Positions 45,728-56,322 of a DNA stretch of 64,000 nt are shown here, one piece after another. Source of the DNA: an uncultured Shimia sp. (GTDB lineage: Bacteria > Pseudomonadota > Alphaproteobacteria > Rhodobacterales > Rhodobacteraceae); NCBI RefSeq assembly GCF_947493595.1, contig NZ_CANLRL010000012.1, forward strand, positions 1-64,000, in the 5' to 3' direction. The notes beneath the pieces are model-generated. The model was not told where the DNA came from. It saw nothing but the letters and a program-made list of their open reading frames with translations, and made no database searches. Both the position numbers and the translations under genes were made by a program. Position 1 is the stretch's first letter. Each line of letters starts with the position of its first letter.

Positions 45728-48700
45728 TTAGAGCGCGCCAAATCCGCCGCCGCCCGGTGTTTTCATCACAAAAACATCCCCCACTTCAAGGTCCGCTTGG
45801 TCATTACCCTGAAGCGCTACAACCGCGCCATCCGCGCGCACAACGCTGTTTTCACCAATCGCGCCAGAACCACCGCCCTGCGCACCGTGTGGTGGCACCA
45901 CACGATGTGATGACAGAACCGTCACCGTCATCGGCTCGTTAAACCGAAGCCGGCGCACAATGCCGTTGCCGCCAGAGGTCTGCCCCTGACCGCCGGAACC
46001 CTGACGAATGGAGAACTCATCCACGCGTACCGGGAAGCGGGTTTCCAGAACCTCGGGATCGGTCATGCGGGTGTTGGTCATGTGACTGTGCACCGCGCTG
46101 GACCCGTCAAAGCCGTTCCCGGCGCCGGTGCCGCCGCAGATGGTTTCATAGTTCTGATGGGTGTCGTTGCCATAAACAAAGTTGTTCATTGTGCCTTGGC
46201 TTCCGGCAATCACGCCCAGCGCACCATAAAGCGTGTCACAGATCGCCTGGCTGACCTCGGTGTTGCCAGAGATCACCGCCGCCGGATACTTCGGATTGAT
46301 CATGCTGCCTTCGGGTACAATCAAGCTCAGCGGCTTCAGACAGCCTTCGTTCATTGGAATGTCGCTGCCCACCATGGTGCGGAAGACGTAGAGCACCACC
46401 GCGCGACAGATCGCCATAGGCGCGTTGTAGTTCAGCGGGCTTTGATCCGAGGTGCCGGTGAAGTCGATGGTGGCGCTGCGCGCGGCCTTGTCGACGGAGA
46501 TGGCCACCTCGATTTTGGCGCCATCGTCCAGCGGATAGGAGAAGTTACAATCGTGCAGCACGTCGAGCACGCGGCGCACGCTTTCTTCGGCGTTGTCTTG
46601 CACGTGGCCCATATAGGCCTGCACCGTGCCGTGGCCAAACTGCGTTGTGATCTTGCGCAGCTCGGTTGCGCCGGTCTCATTGGCGGCAATCTGTGCCGCG
46701 AGATCGGCCATGTTTTGATCCACGTTGCGGCATGGATATGGGCCGGACGCAAGCAGCTCACGCGCGGCCTCTTCTCGCAGGGTGCCACGATCCACCAACA
46801 GAAAGTTGTCGATCACGATGCCTTCTTCGTCGATGGTGCGGCTGTCGGGCGGCGCGGAGCCCGGGGTCTTGCCGCCAATGTCGGCGTGGTGGCCACGTGA
46901 CGCCACGGTGTAGAGTATCTCCTCGCCCGCTTTGTCAAACACCGGCGTGATCACGGTTACGTCCGGCAAGTGAGTGCCGCCGTTGAACGGGTTGTTCATC
47001 ATAAACACATCGCCGGGGCGGATTTTGCCCGCGTTGGTGTGCAATACGGTGCGCACGCTTTCTGACATGGAGCCCAGATGCACCGGCACGTGCGGGGCGT
47101 TGGCCACCAGATCTCCGTTTTGGTCAAACATCGCGCAGGAGAAATCATAGCGTTCTTTAATGTTCACCGAATAGGCGGTGTTGGCCAGCGTGGCGCCCAT
47201 CTGTTCGGCAATCGACATAAAGAGGTTGTTGAAGACCTCCAGCATGACCGGATCAACAGAGGTGCCAATCGCCTCTTTGCGGGCCAGCGGCACAATGCGT
47301 TTGAGTACCAGATTGCCGCCCGCAGCACAGGTGGCCTGCCAGCCGTCTTCGATCATATTGGTGCCGGTGGGTTCGGTCAGGATGGCTGGACCGGTGACAC
47401 TGTCACCAATGGCGAGCGTTGTACGATCAACCAGAGGAATGTCCTGCCACGCGCCGTTCAGGTGGAACGGCACGGTTGCGTCGGTCCGTGCGGCACCGGT
47501 TGGGTTGGGCATAGTGACCGGCTCGCCCGTCTGGCCAACGGCCTCTGCCTCCAAGACGTCGATGATCAAATCATCGGTGTCAGGCGCAAAACCAAAGCGT
47601 TGTTTGTGGGCCGTGACAAAGTCCACACGCATTTTGTCAGCGTTGCCAAACTCCACCGGCAGACTTTGCTGGGCACCTTGCGGACGGATATGGGCGCGTT
47701 GCTCTACGATGATGTCAACCTCGGCGACGCCTTGGCTGGCGACCTCGGCACGGGCGGCTGCGGCGATTTCGGCCAGCTGCGATGCGGCGTTGCTGTCTTC
47801 CAGCGCACACCCAAGTTGGGCCTCCCGCATGGCGCGGACGTCGGCCAACCCCATGCCAAAGGCAGAGAGCACGCCAGCAAACGGGTGGATAAAGATGCTT
47901 TCCATGCCCAGCGCGTCGGCCACCAGACAAGCGTGTTGACCACCCGCACCGCCAAAGCAGTTCATGGTGTATTTGGTCACGTCATAGCCGCGTTGCACAG
48001 AGATTTTCTTGATTGCGTTGGCCATATTTTCCACCGCAATGCGCAGGAATCCCTCGGCTAAGTCTTCCACCGATTTGTCGGTGCCAATGTCTGCTTTCAG
48101 CGTTTCGAATTTTGCGCGCACGGCGTCCGCATCCAGCGGCAGGTCGCCATTGGGGCCAAAGACATGAGGGAAATGGTCGGGGTGCAGCTTGCCCAGCAGT
48201 ACGTTGCAATCAGTGACCGTGAGCGGCCCGCCGCGGCGATAGGCGCATGGTCCCGGGTTGGCACCCGCGCTTTCCGGGCCAACCTGCATGCGGCCATCGC
48301 GATACGACAGGATCGAGCCGCCGCCCGCCGCCACGGTGTGGATCGACATCATCGGGGCGCGCATGCGCACACCTGCGACCTCAGTTTCAAAGGAGCGTTC
48401 GTACTCACCGGCGTAGTGGCAGACGTCGGTCGAGGTGCCGCCCATGTCAAAGCCGATGAGCTTGTCAAAGCCGAGTTCAGCGGCAGAACGCACCATGCCC
48501 ACCACACCGCCAGCGGGACCGGACAGGATCGCGTCGCGGCCCTGAAACAGGCTGGCATCAGTCAGGCCACCGTTGGATTGCATGAACATCAGGCGGTCAC
48601 AGCCCCCCTGATCCGTGCCCAGCGCATCGGCGACTTGATCGACATAGCGACGCAGGATTGGCGAGAGGTAAGCGTCCACCACAGCGGTGTCGCCGCGCCC

Positions 48701-49321
48701 AACCAGTTTGATCAGCGGGCTGGCCTCATGGCTGAGTGAAATTTGCGAGAAGCCGATCTCCTCGGCCAGTTTGCCTAGACGCTGCTCGTGATCCGGGAAG
48801 CGGTAGGCGTGCATCAGCGCGATAGCAACAGAGCGGAAGCCTTTGGCGTGCGCCTCGGCCAGCGCGACACGGGCGGCGCTTTCATCCAGTTCGGTGATGA
48901 TGTTTCCGTCCGCATCCAGACGCTCGTCGATTTCGATGACCTCATCATAGAGGAGTTCCGGCAATTGGATGTCGAGGTCAAAAAGTTTCGGGCGATTCTG
49001 ATAGCCAATCCGCAGCAAATCGCGCAGACCTTTGGTGATCAACAGCACCACAGGCTCGCCTTTGCGTTCCAAAAGCGCGTTGGTGGCCACCGTTGTGCCC
49101 ATTTTCACGGCAGCGATCTTGCCCTCGGGAATCGCTGTGTCGGCGTCCAGTTTCAGCAAAGTGCGGATGCCATGCACCGCCGCGTCCCGATAGATTTCCG
49201 GGTTTTCTGACAAGAGCTTATGGCTGTGCAGCGCGCCGTCCGGGGCCTTGGCCACAATGTCCGTGAACGTGCCGCCACGGTCGACCCAAAACTGCCACTT
49301 CTCTGCTGGTTGCGTGGACAT
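45728..49321 (-). CDS. 5-oxoprolinase (ATP-hydrolysing), HyuA-HyuB fusion
   Basis: A 1197-residue enzyme of the hydantoinase/oxoprolinase family. The HyuA half (1-690) has [31 protein letters not shown] and [14 protein letters not shown] (actin-like ATPase loops). The HyuB half (about 700-1190) has [29 protein letters not shown] and the glycine-rich end [16 protein letters not shown]. It opens 5-oxoproline to glutamate with ATP. The fused form resembles eukaryotic OPLAH. Hydantoinase activity is the alternative, but the adjacent pyroglutamyl peptidase favours oxoprolinase. Confidence 0.88.
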   Translation of the reverse strand: MSTQPAEKWQFWVDRGGTFTDIVAKAPDGALHSHKLLSENPEIYRDAAVHGIRTLLKLDADTAIPEGKIAAVKMGTTVATNALLERKGEPVVLLITKGLRDLLRIGYQNRPKLFDLDIQLPELLYDEVIEIDERLDADGNIITELDESAARVALAEAHAKGFRSVAIALMHAYRFPDHEQRLGKLAEEIGFSQISLSHEASPLIKLVGRGDTAVVDAYLSPILRRYVDQVADALGTDQGGCDRLMFMQSNGGLTDASLFQGRDAILSGPAGGVVGMVRSAAELGFDKLIGFDMGGTSTDVCHYAGEYERSFETEVAGVRMRAPMMSIHTVAAGGGSILSYRDGRMQVGPESAGANPGPCAYRRGGPLTVTDCNVLLGKLHPDHFPHVFGPNGDLPLDADAVRAKFETLKADIGTDKSVEDLAEGFLRIAVENMANAIKKISVQRGYDVTKYTMNCFGGAGGQHACLVADALGMESIFIHPFAGVLSAFGMGLADVRAMREAQLGCALEDSNAASQLAEIAAAARAEVASQGVAEVDIIVEQRAHIRPQGAQQSLPVEFGNADKMRVDFVTAHKQRFGFAPDTDDLIIDVLEAEAVGQTGEPVTMPNPTGAARTDATVPFHLNGAWQDIPLVDRTTLAIGDSVTGPAILTEPTGTNMIEDGWQATCAAGGNLVLKRIVPLARKEAIGTSVDPVMLEVFNNLFMSIAEQMGATLANTAYSVNIKERYDFSCAMFDQNGDLVANAPHVPVHLGSMSESVRTVLHTNAGKIRPGDVFMMNNPFNGGTHLPDVTVITPVFDKAGEEILYTVASRGHHADIGGKTPGSAPPDSRTIDEEGIVIDNFLLVDRGTLREEAARELLASGPYPCRNVDQNMADLAAQIAANETGATELRKITTQFGHGTVQAYMGHVQDNAEESVRRVLDVLHDCNFSYPLDDGAKIEVAISVDKAARSATIDFTGTSDQSPLNYNAPMAICRAVVLYVFRTMVGSDIPMNEGCLKPLSLIVPEGSMINPKYPAAVISGNTEVSQAICDTLYGALGVIAGSQGTMNNFVYGNDTHQNYETICGGTGAGNGFDGSSAVHSHMTNTRMTDPEVLETRFPVRVDEFSIRQGSGGQGQTSGGNGIVRRLRFNEPMTVTVLSSHRVVPPHGAQGGGSGAIGENSVVRADGAVVALQGNDQADLEVGDVFVMKTPGGGGFGAL

Positions 49322-49368
49322 GCCGTTCTCCTCGAATCAACTTTATTGTTGCTTTATGTTTATAACGC

Positions 49369-49381
49369 TGACAATTTGTCA
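49369..49381. promoter_or_regulatory. Palindromic operator candidate, oxoprolinase/TRAP intergenic
   Basis: TGACAATTTGTCA is a 13-base palindrome around a central T. It overlaps TTGACA on the minus strand (plus 49377-49382), which has ACATAA 17 bases further on as a weak -10 for the oxoprolinase gene. The site lies between the divergent oxoprolinase and TRAP genes and could bind the MarR-type regulator encoded at 52291-52797. Confidence 0.5.
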
Positions 49382-49427
49382 ACGTAATGTAATTATCAGA
49401 ATCGTAAAAACGAACAGGGAGCAACCT

Positions 49428-50387
49428 ATGAAACATGTAATCGCCTTCACGGCGGCGCTGACCTGCGCCGCCCCTGCTTATGCAGACGCCTGGGACATGC
49501 CAACGCCTTATGGCGACAGCACCTTCCACACCCAGAACATCGCGCAGTTTGCCGATGATGTGCGTGAAGCCACCAATGGCGATCTGGACATCACCCTGCA
49601 CACTGCAGGCTCTTTGATCCCACACGCGGAGATCAAAAACGCCGTGCGCTCGCGTCAGGTGCCTGCTGGTGAATTCTTCCTGTCCCGCCTGTCCAATGAA
49701 GATCTGGCCTATGGCATCGACAGCCAACCGCTGGTGGCGACGTCTTACGACGAAGCCAAGAAACTGTGGGATGCGCAAAAGCCGGTTGTGACTGAGTTGT
49801 TGGCCGAACAAGGTCTGATCCCACTATTCTCCGTGCCATGGCCAGCCCAAGGCCTGTATACCAACGGCGAGATTGCCACTGTGGATGATCTGAACGGCCT
49901 GCGTTTCCGTGCTTATAACGCCGCGCTGGAAGAATTTGCCACACTGGCAGGTGCTGCGCCGGTGCAGGTTGAGGCCTCCAACATTCCTCAGGCCTTCTCC
50001 ACCGGTCAGGTGCAGGCGATGATCACCTCGCCCTCCACCGGCGTGAACTCCACCGCTTGGGACTTTGTAACCCACTACAGCCCGATCAACGCCTGGGTGC
50101 CAAAGAACATCGTTGTCGTGAACCAGCGCGTGTTTGACAAGCTGAGCGACGACACCAAAGCGGCCGTTCTGGCAGCCGCAGCCACCGCGGAAACCCGCGG
50201 TTGGGAGATGTCTGCAGCGGAAGCTGAGGCAAAAACCGCGGAGCTCGCGGCAAACGGCATTACCGTTTACGAGCCAAGCGCGGCACTGGTCGAAGGCCTG
50301 CAGGGCATCGGCACCAAAATGCTGGACAACTGGAAAGGCAATGCCTCTGACGCGGCCCTGTCGATCCTGACCACGTATCAGCAATAA
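49428..50387 (+). CDS. TRAP transporter substrate-binding protein (DctP family)
   Basis: A 319-residue periplasmic protein. The signal peptide MKHVIAFTAALTCAAPAYA ends at about residue 19. DctP features include NIAQFADDVREATNGDLDITL, GLRFRAYNAALEEFATLAGA and a NIPQAFSTGQVQAMITSP segment. It binds the substrate for the DctQM permease. ATG 49428 has AGGGAG at 49416-49421. Context suggests pyroglutamate as ligand. Confidence 0.92.
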   Translation: MKHVIAFTAALTCAAPAYADAWDMPTPYGDSTFHTQNIAQFADDVREATNGDLDITLHTAGSLIPHAEIKNAVRSRQVPAGEFFLSRLSNEDLAYGIDSQPLVATSYDEAKKLWDAQKPVVTELLAEQGLIPLFSVPWPAQGLYTNGEIATVDDLNGLRFRAYNAALEEFATLAGAAPVQVEASNIPQAFSTGQVQAMITSPSTGVNSTAWDFVTHYSPINAWVPKNIVVVNQRVFDKLSDDTKAAVLAAAATAETRGWEMSAAEAEAKTAELAANGITVYEPSAALVEGLQGIGTKMLDNWKGNASDAALSILTTYQQ

Positions 50388-50401
50388 CCACCACTCACGA
50401 A

Positions 50402-50435
50402 AGACCGGCGACACCCCGTGCCGCCGGTCTTTTTG
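50402..50435 (+). terminator. Intercistronic terminator after dctP
   Basis: AGACCGGC (50403-50410) pairs with GCCGGTCT (50424-50431), with Ts following. Between dctP and dctQ it is likely to lower expression of the permease genes relative to the binding protein. Confidence 0.75.
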
Positions 50436-50464
50436 TATCACCAAACCGATGGGGAGAGGTTTGT

Positions 50465-50989
50465 ATGCACCGTTTTCTAAACGCAACTTATAAGGCCGCA
50501 GGGATGTTCAGCGCCTTTCTGATCCTGGCAATTTGCCTGTTGATCAGCGCGCAGATCGTGCTCAATGGCGTGGGCCGTTTGATGCCCGGCGTACTGCCCT
50601 CGACCATCCCATCATACGCAGATTTCGCCGGTTTCATGCTGGCAGGAGCCACTTTCCTGGCCATGGCTTACACATTGCGCTCCGGCGGGCACATCCGTGT
50701 GAACCTCGTGGTGCAGCGCCTGTCTCCCCGCGTTGTGCTTATCGCTGAATTCCTCGCCCTCACCGTTGCCAGCGTCTTTGTTGGCTACGCGCTCTACTTC
50801 AGCGGCGCACTGGTACTGGAAAGCCTACACTACGGCGATGTGTCCAATGGCATCATCCCAGTGCCACTTTGGCTGCCGCAATCCGCCATGACCTTCGGCA
50901 TGGGTTTGTTGCTTGTCGCGCTGCTGCACACGCTTGTGGAGCTGGTGACAACCGGCTCCCCCGTCCTCAGCACTCCAGACGAGGTGTAA
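50465..50989 (+). CDS. TRAP transporter small permease (DctQ family)
   Basis: A 174-residue membrane protein with four hydrophobic helices (about residues 12-34, 50-70, 88-110 and 130-152). The periplasmic-facing loop RSGGHIRVNLVVQRL is typical of DctQ. It precedes dctM by 3 bases. Confidence 0.92.
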   Translation: MHRFLNATYKAAGMFSAFLILAICLLISAQIVLNGVGRLMPGVLPSTIPSYADFAGFMLAGATFLAMAYTLRSGGHIRVNLVVQRLSPRVVLIAEFLALTVASVFVGYALYFSGALVLESLHYGDVSNGIIPVPLWLPQSAMTFGMGLLLVALLHTLVELVTTGSPVLSTPDEV

Positions 50990-50992
50990 GTC

Positions 50993-52294
50993 ATGGCTGA
51001 TCCGTTAATTGCTTTGGTCCTGCTGGGCCTGCTGCTTCTTTGCTTGGCGGCAGGTCTTTGGGTGGCTTTGTCACTTGGTGTTGTGGCGCTTGTAGCGCTG
51101 TTGGCCTTCTCCAACGCGCCAGCTGGACTGGTATTGGCCACCACATTCTGGGGCCACTCCCACAGCTGGGCGTTGACCGCCCTGCCTTTGTTTATCTTAA
51201 TGGGGGAAATCCTCTTACGCTCGCGCCTGAGCAACGACATGTTCTCTGGCCTCGCGCCATGGCTTGGCCGCGCGCCGGGACGGCTTTTGCATGTGAACGT
51301 CTTTGGCTGCGCCATCTTTGCTGCCGTGTCCGGCTCCTCTGCCGCCACCGCCGCCACGATTGGCCGGATGTCTGTGCCGGAGCTGACCGAGCGGGGCTAT
51401 CCGCAAAGCCTGATCCTCGGCACATTGGCGGGCTCGGCTACGCTGGGCTTGTTGATCCCACCATCAATCATCCTGATTGTTTATGGCGTGGCGACTGAGC
51501 AATCCATTGCGCGGCTATTCATTGCAGGTGTGTTGCCAGGTGTCATGCTGATCACCCTGTTTGCCGGCTACGTGGCGGTGCGCGCATGGTTGAACCCGGA
51601 ATTGATCCCGCAAGAAGCCAAACAGTTCAGCTTTGCAGAGCGCATCAAAGCCTCCCGCAACCTGATCCCCGTGGCCCTACTGATCGTAGGCGTGATTGGC
51701 TCGATCTACACCGGACTGGCGTCCCCTACAGACGCTGCCGCCTTGGGCGTGGTTCTTGCGACGCTGTTGGCATGGCTCTCTGGCGGGTTTAGCTGGAAGC
51801 TATTTATGGATGCGCTGCTTTCTGCCACGCGCACCTCCTGCATGATCGCCTTTATCCTGCTGGGTGCGGCTTACCTGTCTGTGGCGATGGGCTTCACTGG
51901 TCTGCCGCGCAACCTCGCGACCTGGATCGCCGAGATGAACCTGTCGGCCCCCATGCTGCTGTTTGCGCTGACCATCTTCTTCATCATCCTAGGCTGCTTC
52001 CTGGATGGCATTTCTGTGGTGGTGCTGACCACCTCGATCATCATGCCGATGATTGCCGCCGTGGGCATCGACCCACTGTGGTTTGGTATCTATCTGGTGA
52101 TCGTGGTGGAGATGAGCCAGATCACCCCGCCTGTGGGCTTCAACCTGTTTGTCATCCAAGGCATGACCGGCATCAACATTTTGGAGGTGGCCAAAGCGGC
52201 CTTCCCCTTCTTCTTGTTGTTGCTGGTGGGCGTGGGTCTGATCGCGGTGTTCCCGCAGATCGTGACCTACCTGCCCGAACTGATGAGCCGCTAA
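50993..52294 (+). CDS. TRAP transporter large permease (DctM family)
   Basis: A 433-residue integral membrane protein with about 12 helices. DctM features include SWALTALPLFILMGEIL, GCAIFAAVSGSSAATAATIGRMSVPEL, GSATLGLLIPPSIILIVYG, FLDGISVVVLTTSIIMP and EMSQITPPVGFNLFVIQGM. It drives sodium-coupled import. Its stop codon overlaps the stop of the convergent regulator gene in CTAA. Confidence 0.95.
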   Translation: MADPLIALVLLGLLLLCLAAGLWVALSLGVVALVALLAFSNAPAGLVLATTFWGHSHSWALTALPLFILMGEILLRSRLSNDMFSGLAPWLGRAPGRLLHVNVFGCAIFAAVSGSSAATAATIGRMSVPELTERGYPQSLILGTLAGSATLGLLIPPSIILIVYGVATEQSIARLFIAGVLPGVMLITLFAGYVAVRAWLNPELIPQEAKQFSFAERIKASRNLIPVALLIVGVIGSIYTGLASPTDAAALGVVLATLLAWLSGGFSWKLFMDALLSATRTSCMIAFILLGAAYLSVAMGFTGLPRNLATWIAEMNLSAPMLLFALTIFFIILGCFLDGISVVVLTTSIIMPMIAAVGIDPLWFGIYLVIVVEMSQITPPVGFNLFVIQGMTGINILEVAKAAFPFFLLLLVGVGLIAVFPQIVTYLPELMSR

Positions 52295-52797
52295 AGCGAG
52301 GCGGCGGCCCGGCTGGCCTGATCATACTGGCCGGACAGAAGACGCAGACTGGAGGCGATGTCACGCATGTCGTCTCCGGTCATATCCAGACGCGACAGTC
52401 CTTCAACAAAGCAGCGATCGCGCACGGTGCGATAGTCTTCGCACAGCGCGATGCCAGCTTCGGAGGGACGATAAAACACCTCTTTGCCGCGCTTTTCGGA
52501 TTCAATCAGCCCCATCTTCAACAGCTTTTTGAGCGCGTAGTTGACCGTATGGCTGTCCTCGATATTGAGCAAAAACCCAATGTCTGTCAGGCGCTTATCC
52601 CGATCTCTGTGATTGAGATTGTGCAGTACCAAAATCTCAAGCGGCGTCATATCGGCGTTGCCAGCGGCGGCCATGCAACGGGTCATCCAACGCGAAAACG
52701 CGTTGTATGCAATGATCATGCCGTATTCGACTTCCGAGGCTTCCCAGCCGTCGCCTTCGGCAAGGTGGCGCGAAGAGACAATGCGTCGTTTTTCCAT
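52291..52797 (-). CDS. MarR-type winged-helix regulator
   Basis: A 168-residue protein with a winged-helix core (ADMTPLEILVLHNLNHRDRDKRLTDIG, NYALKKLLKMGLIESEKRGKEVFYRPSEAG). The Asp-Ser-His-Thr-Val-Asn-Tyr segment forms the recognition helix region. It is convergent with the TRAP genes and probably governs the oxoprolinase/TRAP locus; autoregulation is possible. Ligand is not known. Confidence 0.82.
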   Translation of the reverse strand: MEKRRIVSSRHLAEGDGWEASEVEYGMIIAYNAFSRWMTRCMAAAGNADMTPLEILVLHNLNHRDRDKRLTDIGFLLNIEDSHTVNYALKKLLKMGLIESEKRGKEVFYRPSEAGIALCEDYRTVRDRCFVEGLSRLDMTGDDMRDIASSLRLLSGQYDQASRAAASL

Positions 52798-53011
52798 GGT
52801 ATGACCCCATCATATCGGTAAATTGCCAGCGTGTTTTCAGCGTACCCCCATGATTAAGGACATGCAAACCCAGTAAATCCTGCGCGTTTTTCGGAAAAAT
52901 ACATGTGTCACGTCATCGGTTGCCAGCTTGGACTTGCTCGCTATGCTGCCGAGTCACGATGCGTGCCTATCGGTTAAACGGGAAGATCGCGTCTGTTTGG
53001 GGGGACATGCA

Positions 53012-54292
53012 GTGGCAAAATCAATGCGGGAAGCGGTGACGTGGCTCAAGGGCTCTATGACATTTGCGGCCTGTTCCCTCGGCATACTCGCCACATCCTT
53101 ACAGGCCGAACAACTGCGTGTGCTGACTTCCATGCCGCCCAGTTTCTACCAACCGTTTGTGACAGAGTTCGGGGCGCGTTTTCCGGATATCGAAGTCGCC
53201 ATGCTCAATAAAAACACCAATGCTTCTGTGGATGAGTTGCTGCGCGGCAATGAACGGCAGTTTGATGTGTTTTGGTCCTCGTCTCCGGAAGCGTTTGAAC
53301 TGTTGCTCCAAAATGGACATTTGGCGGTGTCAGAAACATCCGGAGCGCCGGAGGTATATTCCTTTGCCTACTCCGCCTTGGGCTGGACCCAAAAACGTGC
53401 AGGCCCAGCGGCCAAAACCGCAGGCTGGGACGCACTTTTGTCATCCGACAGAACCGGCACCATTGCGATGGCACGGCCTTCGCGCTCCGGCTCGACCCAT
53501 ATGATGCTGGAACGCACGTTACAGGTGCGCGGCTGGCAGGAGGGGTGGGCCTACCTGCTGGAACTGGCAGGGAATTTGAGCACCATCACGGCGCGCAGTT
53601 TCACCGTGTTGGACGGCGTCGCCAATGGACGGTTTGACGTTGGCCTGACGATCGATTTCCTGGCCCATGCGCGGACAGAGGACAACCTGGCATTTGTCTA
53701 TGGCACACCGGTGATGGTCACCCCCGCTCGGATAGGCATTCTGGCGGGCGGGAACGCACCAGCCGCGGCGCGCCACTTTGTTGACTTTGTGATTTCCGAC
53801 GCCGGCCAAAGGCTGCTGACTGCGCCGGGCATTGCGCGCACGCCGCATTCCGCCAGCATTCGGGCAGAAGCCACCGCTCCGTATCATCAAGTCTTGGAGG
53901 ACGCGCTGACGTTGAATTGGTTGGAATATGATGCGGCTCTGGCCAGTGAACGGTACTGGGCGGTCAATGCGTTGTTTGACGCCTTTGTGTTTGAGGTGTT
54001 TGAGACGCGCCGCGAGGCTTGGCGCAGGCTGCGCGCCCTGGAAGGTCTACGCGAAGCGCCCACTGTGGAGATGCACAGAATCCGACGCCTTTTGACATCC
54101 ATTCCGATTGGTGAGGCCGATGTTGGCAACGAAGGGCAGACCACCAGTGGCAATGCTTTTGCCACCCTGTCGGACCAACAGAAAGACAGCGTGCAAGCAT
54201 GGCGCGCGGCGTCACGGCGCAGTCTGCAGGAAGCGGACAGCTTGTTGCGCGCCTTGGAGAAGCGGGCAGCACAAGACGTGGTGCGCGACTGA
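53012..54292 (+). CDS. Periplasmic binding protein of a three-component system (PgtC-like)
   Basis: A 426-residue exported protein. The signal peptide has a hydrophobic core MTFAACSLGILATSLQA ending near residue 32. The binding domain has RVLTSMPPSFYQPFVTEF, LNKNTNASVDELL, FDVFWSSSPEAFELL and SRSGSTHMMLE, all shared with the transporter binding protein at 57696. GTG 53012 is chosen because GGGGGGA lies about 7 bases upstream; an upstream ATG at 52928 would give a longer leader. The stop overlaps the kinase start (TGATG). It probably binds the inducer and acts on the kinase, like PgtC of phosphoglycerate transport. Confidence 0.82.
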   Translation: MAKSMREAVTWLKGSMTFAACSLGILATSLQAEQLRVLTSMPPSFYQPFVTEFGARFPDIEVAMLNKNTNASVDELLRGNERQFDVFWSSSPEAFELLLQNGHLAVSETSGAPEVYSFAYSALGWTQKRAGPAAKTAGWDALLSSDRTGTIAMARPSRSGSTHMMLERTLQVRGWQEGWAYLLELAGNLSTITARSFTVLDGVANGRFDVGLTIDFLAHARTEDNLAFVYGTPVMVTPARIGILAGGNAPAAARHFVDFVISDAGQRLLTAPGIARTPHSASIRAEATAPYHQVLEDALTLNWLEYDAALASERYWAVNALFDAFVFEVFETRREAWRRLRALEGLREAPTVEMHRIRRLLTSIPIGEADVGNEGQTTSGNAFATLSDQQKDSVQAWRAASRRSLQEADSLLRALEKRAAQDVVRD

Positions 54293-56322
54293 TGCGGGCG
54301 GCATTTCCCAAACGCCCACGCGCGTCCGTCTGGAACCGATTGTTGCTCAGCATTTCCGGCATCATCCTGATTGTGTGGTTGGTGCTGGCGGTCTCAATTG
54401 GGTTTTTCCTAAAAGCCCAGCGCGACTATGCCGCCATCGCCTCAGAACAAATCCCGGCGCTGGCGGCGGTGAGCGCCTTGGCCGAACATTCGGCACAGCT
54501 CTCCACCATGGCCACACAGATTGTGGGGCAGAGCACAAATGCAAACACCAGTGGCGACTTTTTGGACATCAAAAATGCGCTGTTGGGCAGCCTGGATGCC
54601 ATCACCAAGACCAACGAAACCAATGCTGCTGCTGAGGTGGTGGCCCATGTCACGGACGAGTTGGGCCACATTCAGGCGCTGCAAACGGCCATTTCGCAAG
54701 CGGAGCGCCAGATGGGCACACAGCTTAATGCGTTGCGGTGGCTCAATGCAGATGTACAGGATGAGGTGGACCCGCTTCTGAGTGACTTTTCCTTCAACAT
54801 CGCGCTGGCCATGAGCAGCATCGTCAACAGCGCCGACGCCAATTTCCGCGCGCGTCAGGCGATTTTGATCGAAGGGGAAGCCCGCCAAAGGGACACAGTC
54901 CGGCGTTTGGGAGACGGCACCGCCAATGTCGCCACCCTAGTGTTTCAGGCAGCGGTTGCGGAAAGCATACCCCGGCTACAGCAACTGCGTGGTTTGACAG
55001 ATGACGCGCTGGTGCGCATGTCGCTGTTGCAACAACAATTGCCCCACAAACCGGAACTGGCCACATTGCGCCAATCGGTCGATGCGTTGGTGCCGGTGGC
55101 CACCAGCAAGACTGGGGTGTTCAGCCTGCGCCGCACCTGGTTGGACGGGCAGGCGCAAATTCTGACCAGCCTCTCCACGTTACAGGCCGATCTGAGCAAA
55201 CTGCAAACCACCCTGTCCACGGCAGGCGCAGAGCAACGGGCACGCATTCTGGAAGACACCGATAAAGCCCGACGGGCGTCTGCTGTCGCTATCCGTTGGC
55301 TGGTAGGTTTGACCCTGTTGGCGGCCTTTGTTGGGGTGGCGGTTTTGTTTGGCTATGTGCGCAGTGGCATTGTGCGCCCGCTGCGGCAAATGACCAAAAA
55401 CCTCAGTGACATTGCACAAGGTCAGAACCTAAAACTGCCACCAAACAAAGAAGACGACGAGATCGTGCAGCTCTCGGTGGCCATTTCCGAGTTTGAACGC
55501 TCCATTGAAACACGTGACGCCGCTCTGGCTTCGCTTGAAAGCGAGGTGCAGGAGCGCCGTCGCGCAGTGGAGACCCTCAAACAAACGCAGATGGAGCTGA
55601 TTCAAGCCGGGAAAATGGCCGCGTTGGGCCAGATGTCGGCTGGCATTGCACATGAGTTGAATCAGCCTTTGGCCGCGATGCAGCACCGGTTGCAATTGCT
55701 GGACGGCTATGTGGCGGAAGGCGATGCGGAGATGACTGCGCGGCAATTGTCCCGTCTGGACGGTCTAATTGAGCGCATGACCCGCACGATCGCCTATCTG
55801 CGCAACTTTGCGCGGCGCTCGGAATTCAGCGAGGACAGACTCCCTCTGGATGAACTGGTGAGCGACTCTCTGGCACTCTTGAAAGCACGCGTTGCGCAGG
55901 AGGCCACCGAGATCACGGTGGCGGACGACCTGCCCCAGTTGACTGTGATCGGGGATAAAATCCTGATCGAACAGGTGCTGGTCAACATCCTGTCCAACGC
56001 GCTGGACGCCACCCAGCAAGCAGATCGACCGGGCCAGATCACCATCAGTGCCCAATTGATCGACAATTTGGTGCATCTCTCGGTGCGCGACAATGGTGCG
56101 GGGTTTGACCTGATCCCCGCGACAGAGGCTCTCGACCCATTTGTGACCACTAAGGAGGTTGGAAAGGGGCTGGGACTGGGCTTGTCGATTTCCTACAACA
56201 TCATGAAAGACCTGAACGGCGACTTGCAACTGAGCCCCAACACGGATGGGCCGGGCGCAACGGCAACGCTTGTTCTACGCAAAGGGGGAACAGATGCAGG
56301 CGCAAATAATCTTAGTGGATGA
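54292..56322 (+). CDS. Sensor histidine kinase (PgtB/DctB-like)
   Basis: A 676-residue membrane kinase. Transmembrane helix 1 is at about 17-40, a large helical periplasmic domain at 41-350, helix 2 at about 352-375, HAMP, then a HisKA domain with phospho-His at 454 in AGIAHELNQPLAAMQHRL, and HATPase with NGAGFDLIP and GKGLGLGLSISYN. The HELNQPL form is typical of DctB-type kinases. ATG 54292 overlaps the binding protein stop, and the response regulator start lies inside its 3' end, so the three are made together. Confidence 0.92.
   Translation: MRAAFPKRPRASVWNRLLLSISGIILIVWLVLAVSIGFFLKAQRDYAAIASEQIPALAAVSALAEHSAQLSTMATQIVGQSTNANTSGDFLDIKNALLGSLDAITKTNETNAAAEVVAHVTDELGHIQALQTAISQAERQMGTQLNALRWLNADVQDEVDPLLSDFSFNIALAMSSIVNSADANFRARQAILIEGEARQRDTVRRLGDGTANVATLVFQAAVAESIPRLQQLRGLTDDALVRMSLLQQQLPHKPELATLRQSVDALVPVATSKTGVFSLRRTWLDGQAQILTSLSTLQADLSKLQTTLSTAGAEQRARILEDTDKARRASAVAIRWLVGLTLLAAFVGVAVLFGYVRSGIVRPLRQMTKNLSDIAQGQNLKLPPNKEDDEIVQLSVAISEFERSIETRDAALASLESEVQERRRAVETLKQTQMELIQAGKMAALGQMSAGIAHELNQPLAAMQHRLQLLDGYVAEGDAEMTARQLSRLDGLIERMTRTIAYLRNFARRSEFSEDRLPLDELVSDSLALLKARVAQEATEITVADDLPQLTVIGDKILIEQVLVNILSNALDATQQADRPGQITISAQLIDNLVHLSVRDNGAGFDLIPATEALDPFVTTKEVGKGLGLGLSISYNIMKDLNGDLQLSPNTDGPGATATLVLRKGGTDAGANNLSG

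Noticed and set aside
47078-48061. Plus-strand open frame of 327 codons inside the oxoprolinase gene
   Set aside because: It lies wholly opposite a recognised 1197-residue enzyme and has no motif.
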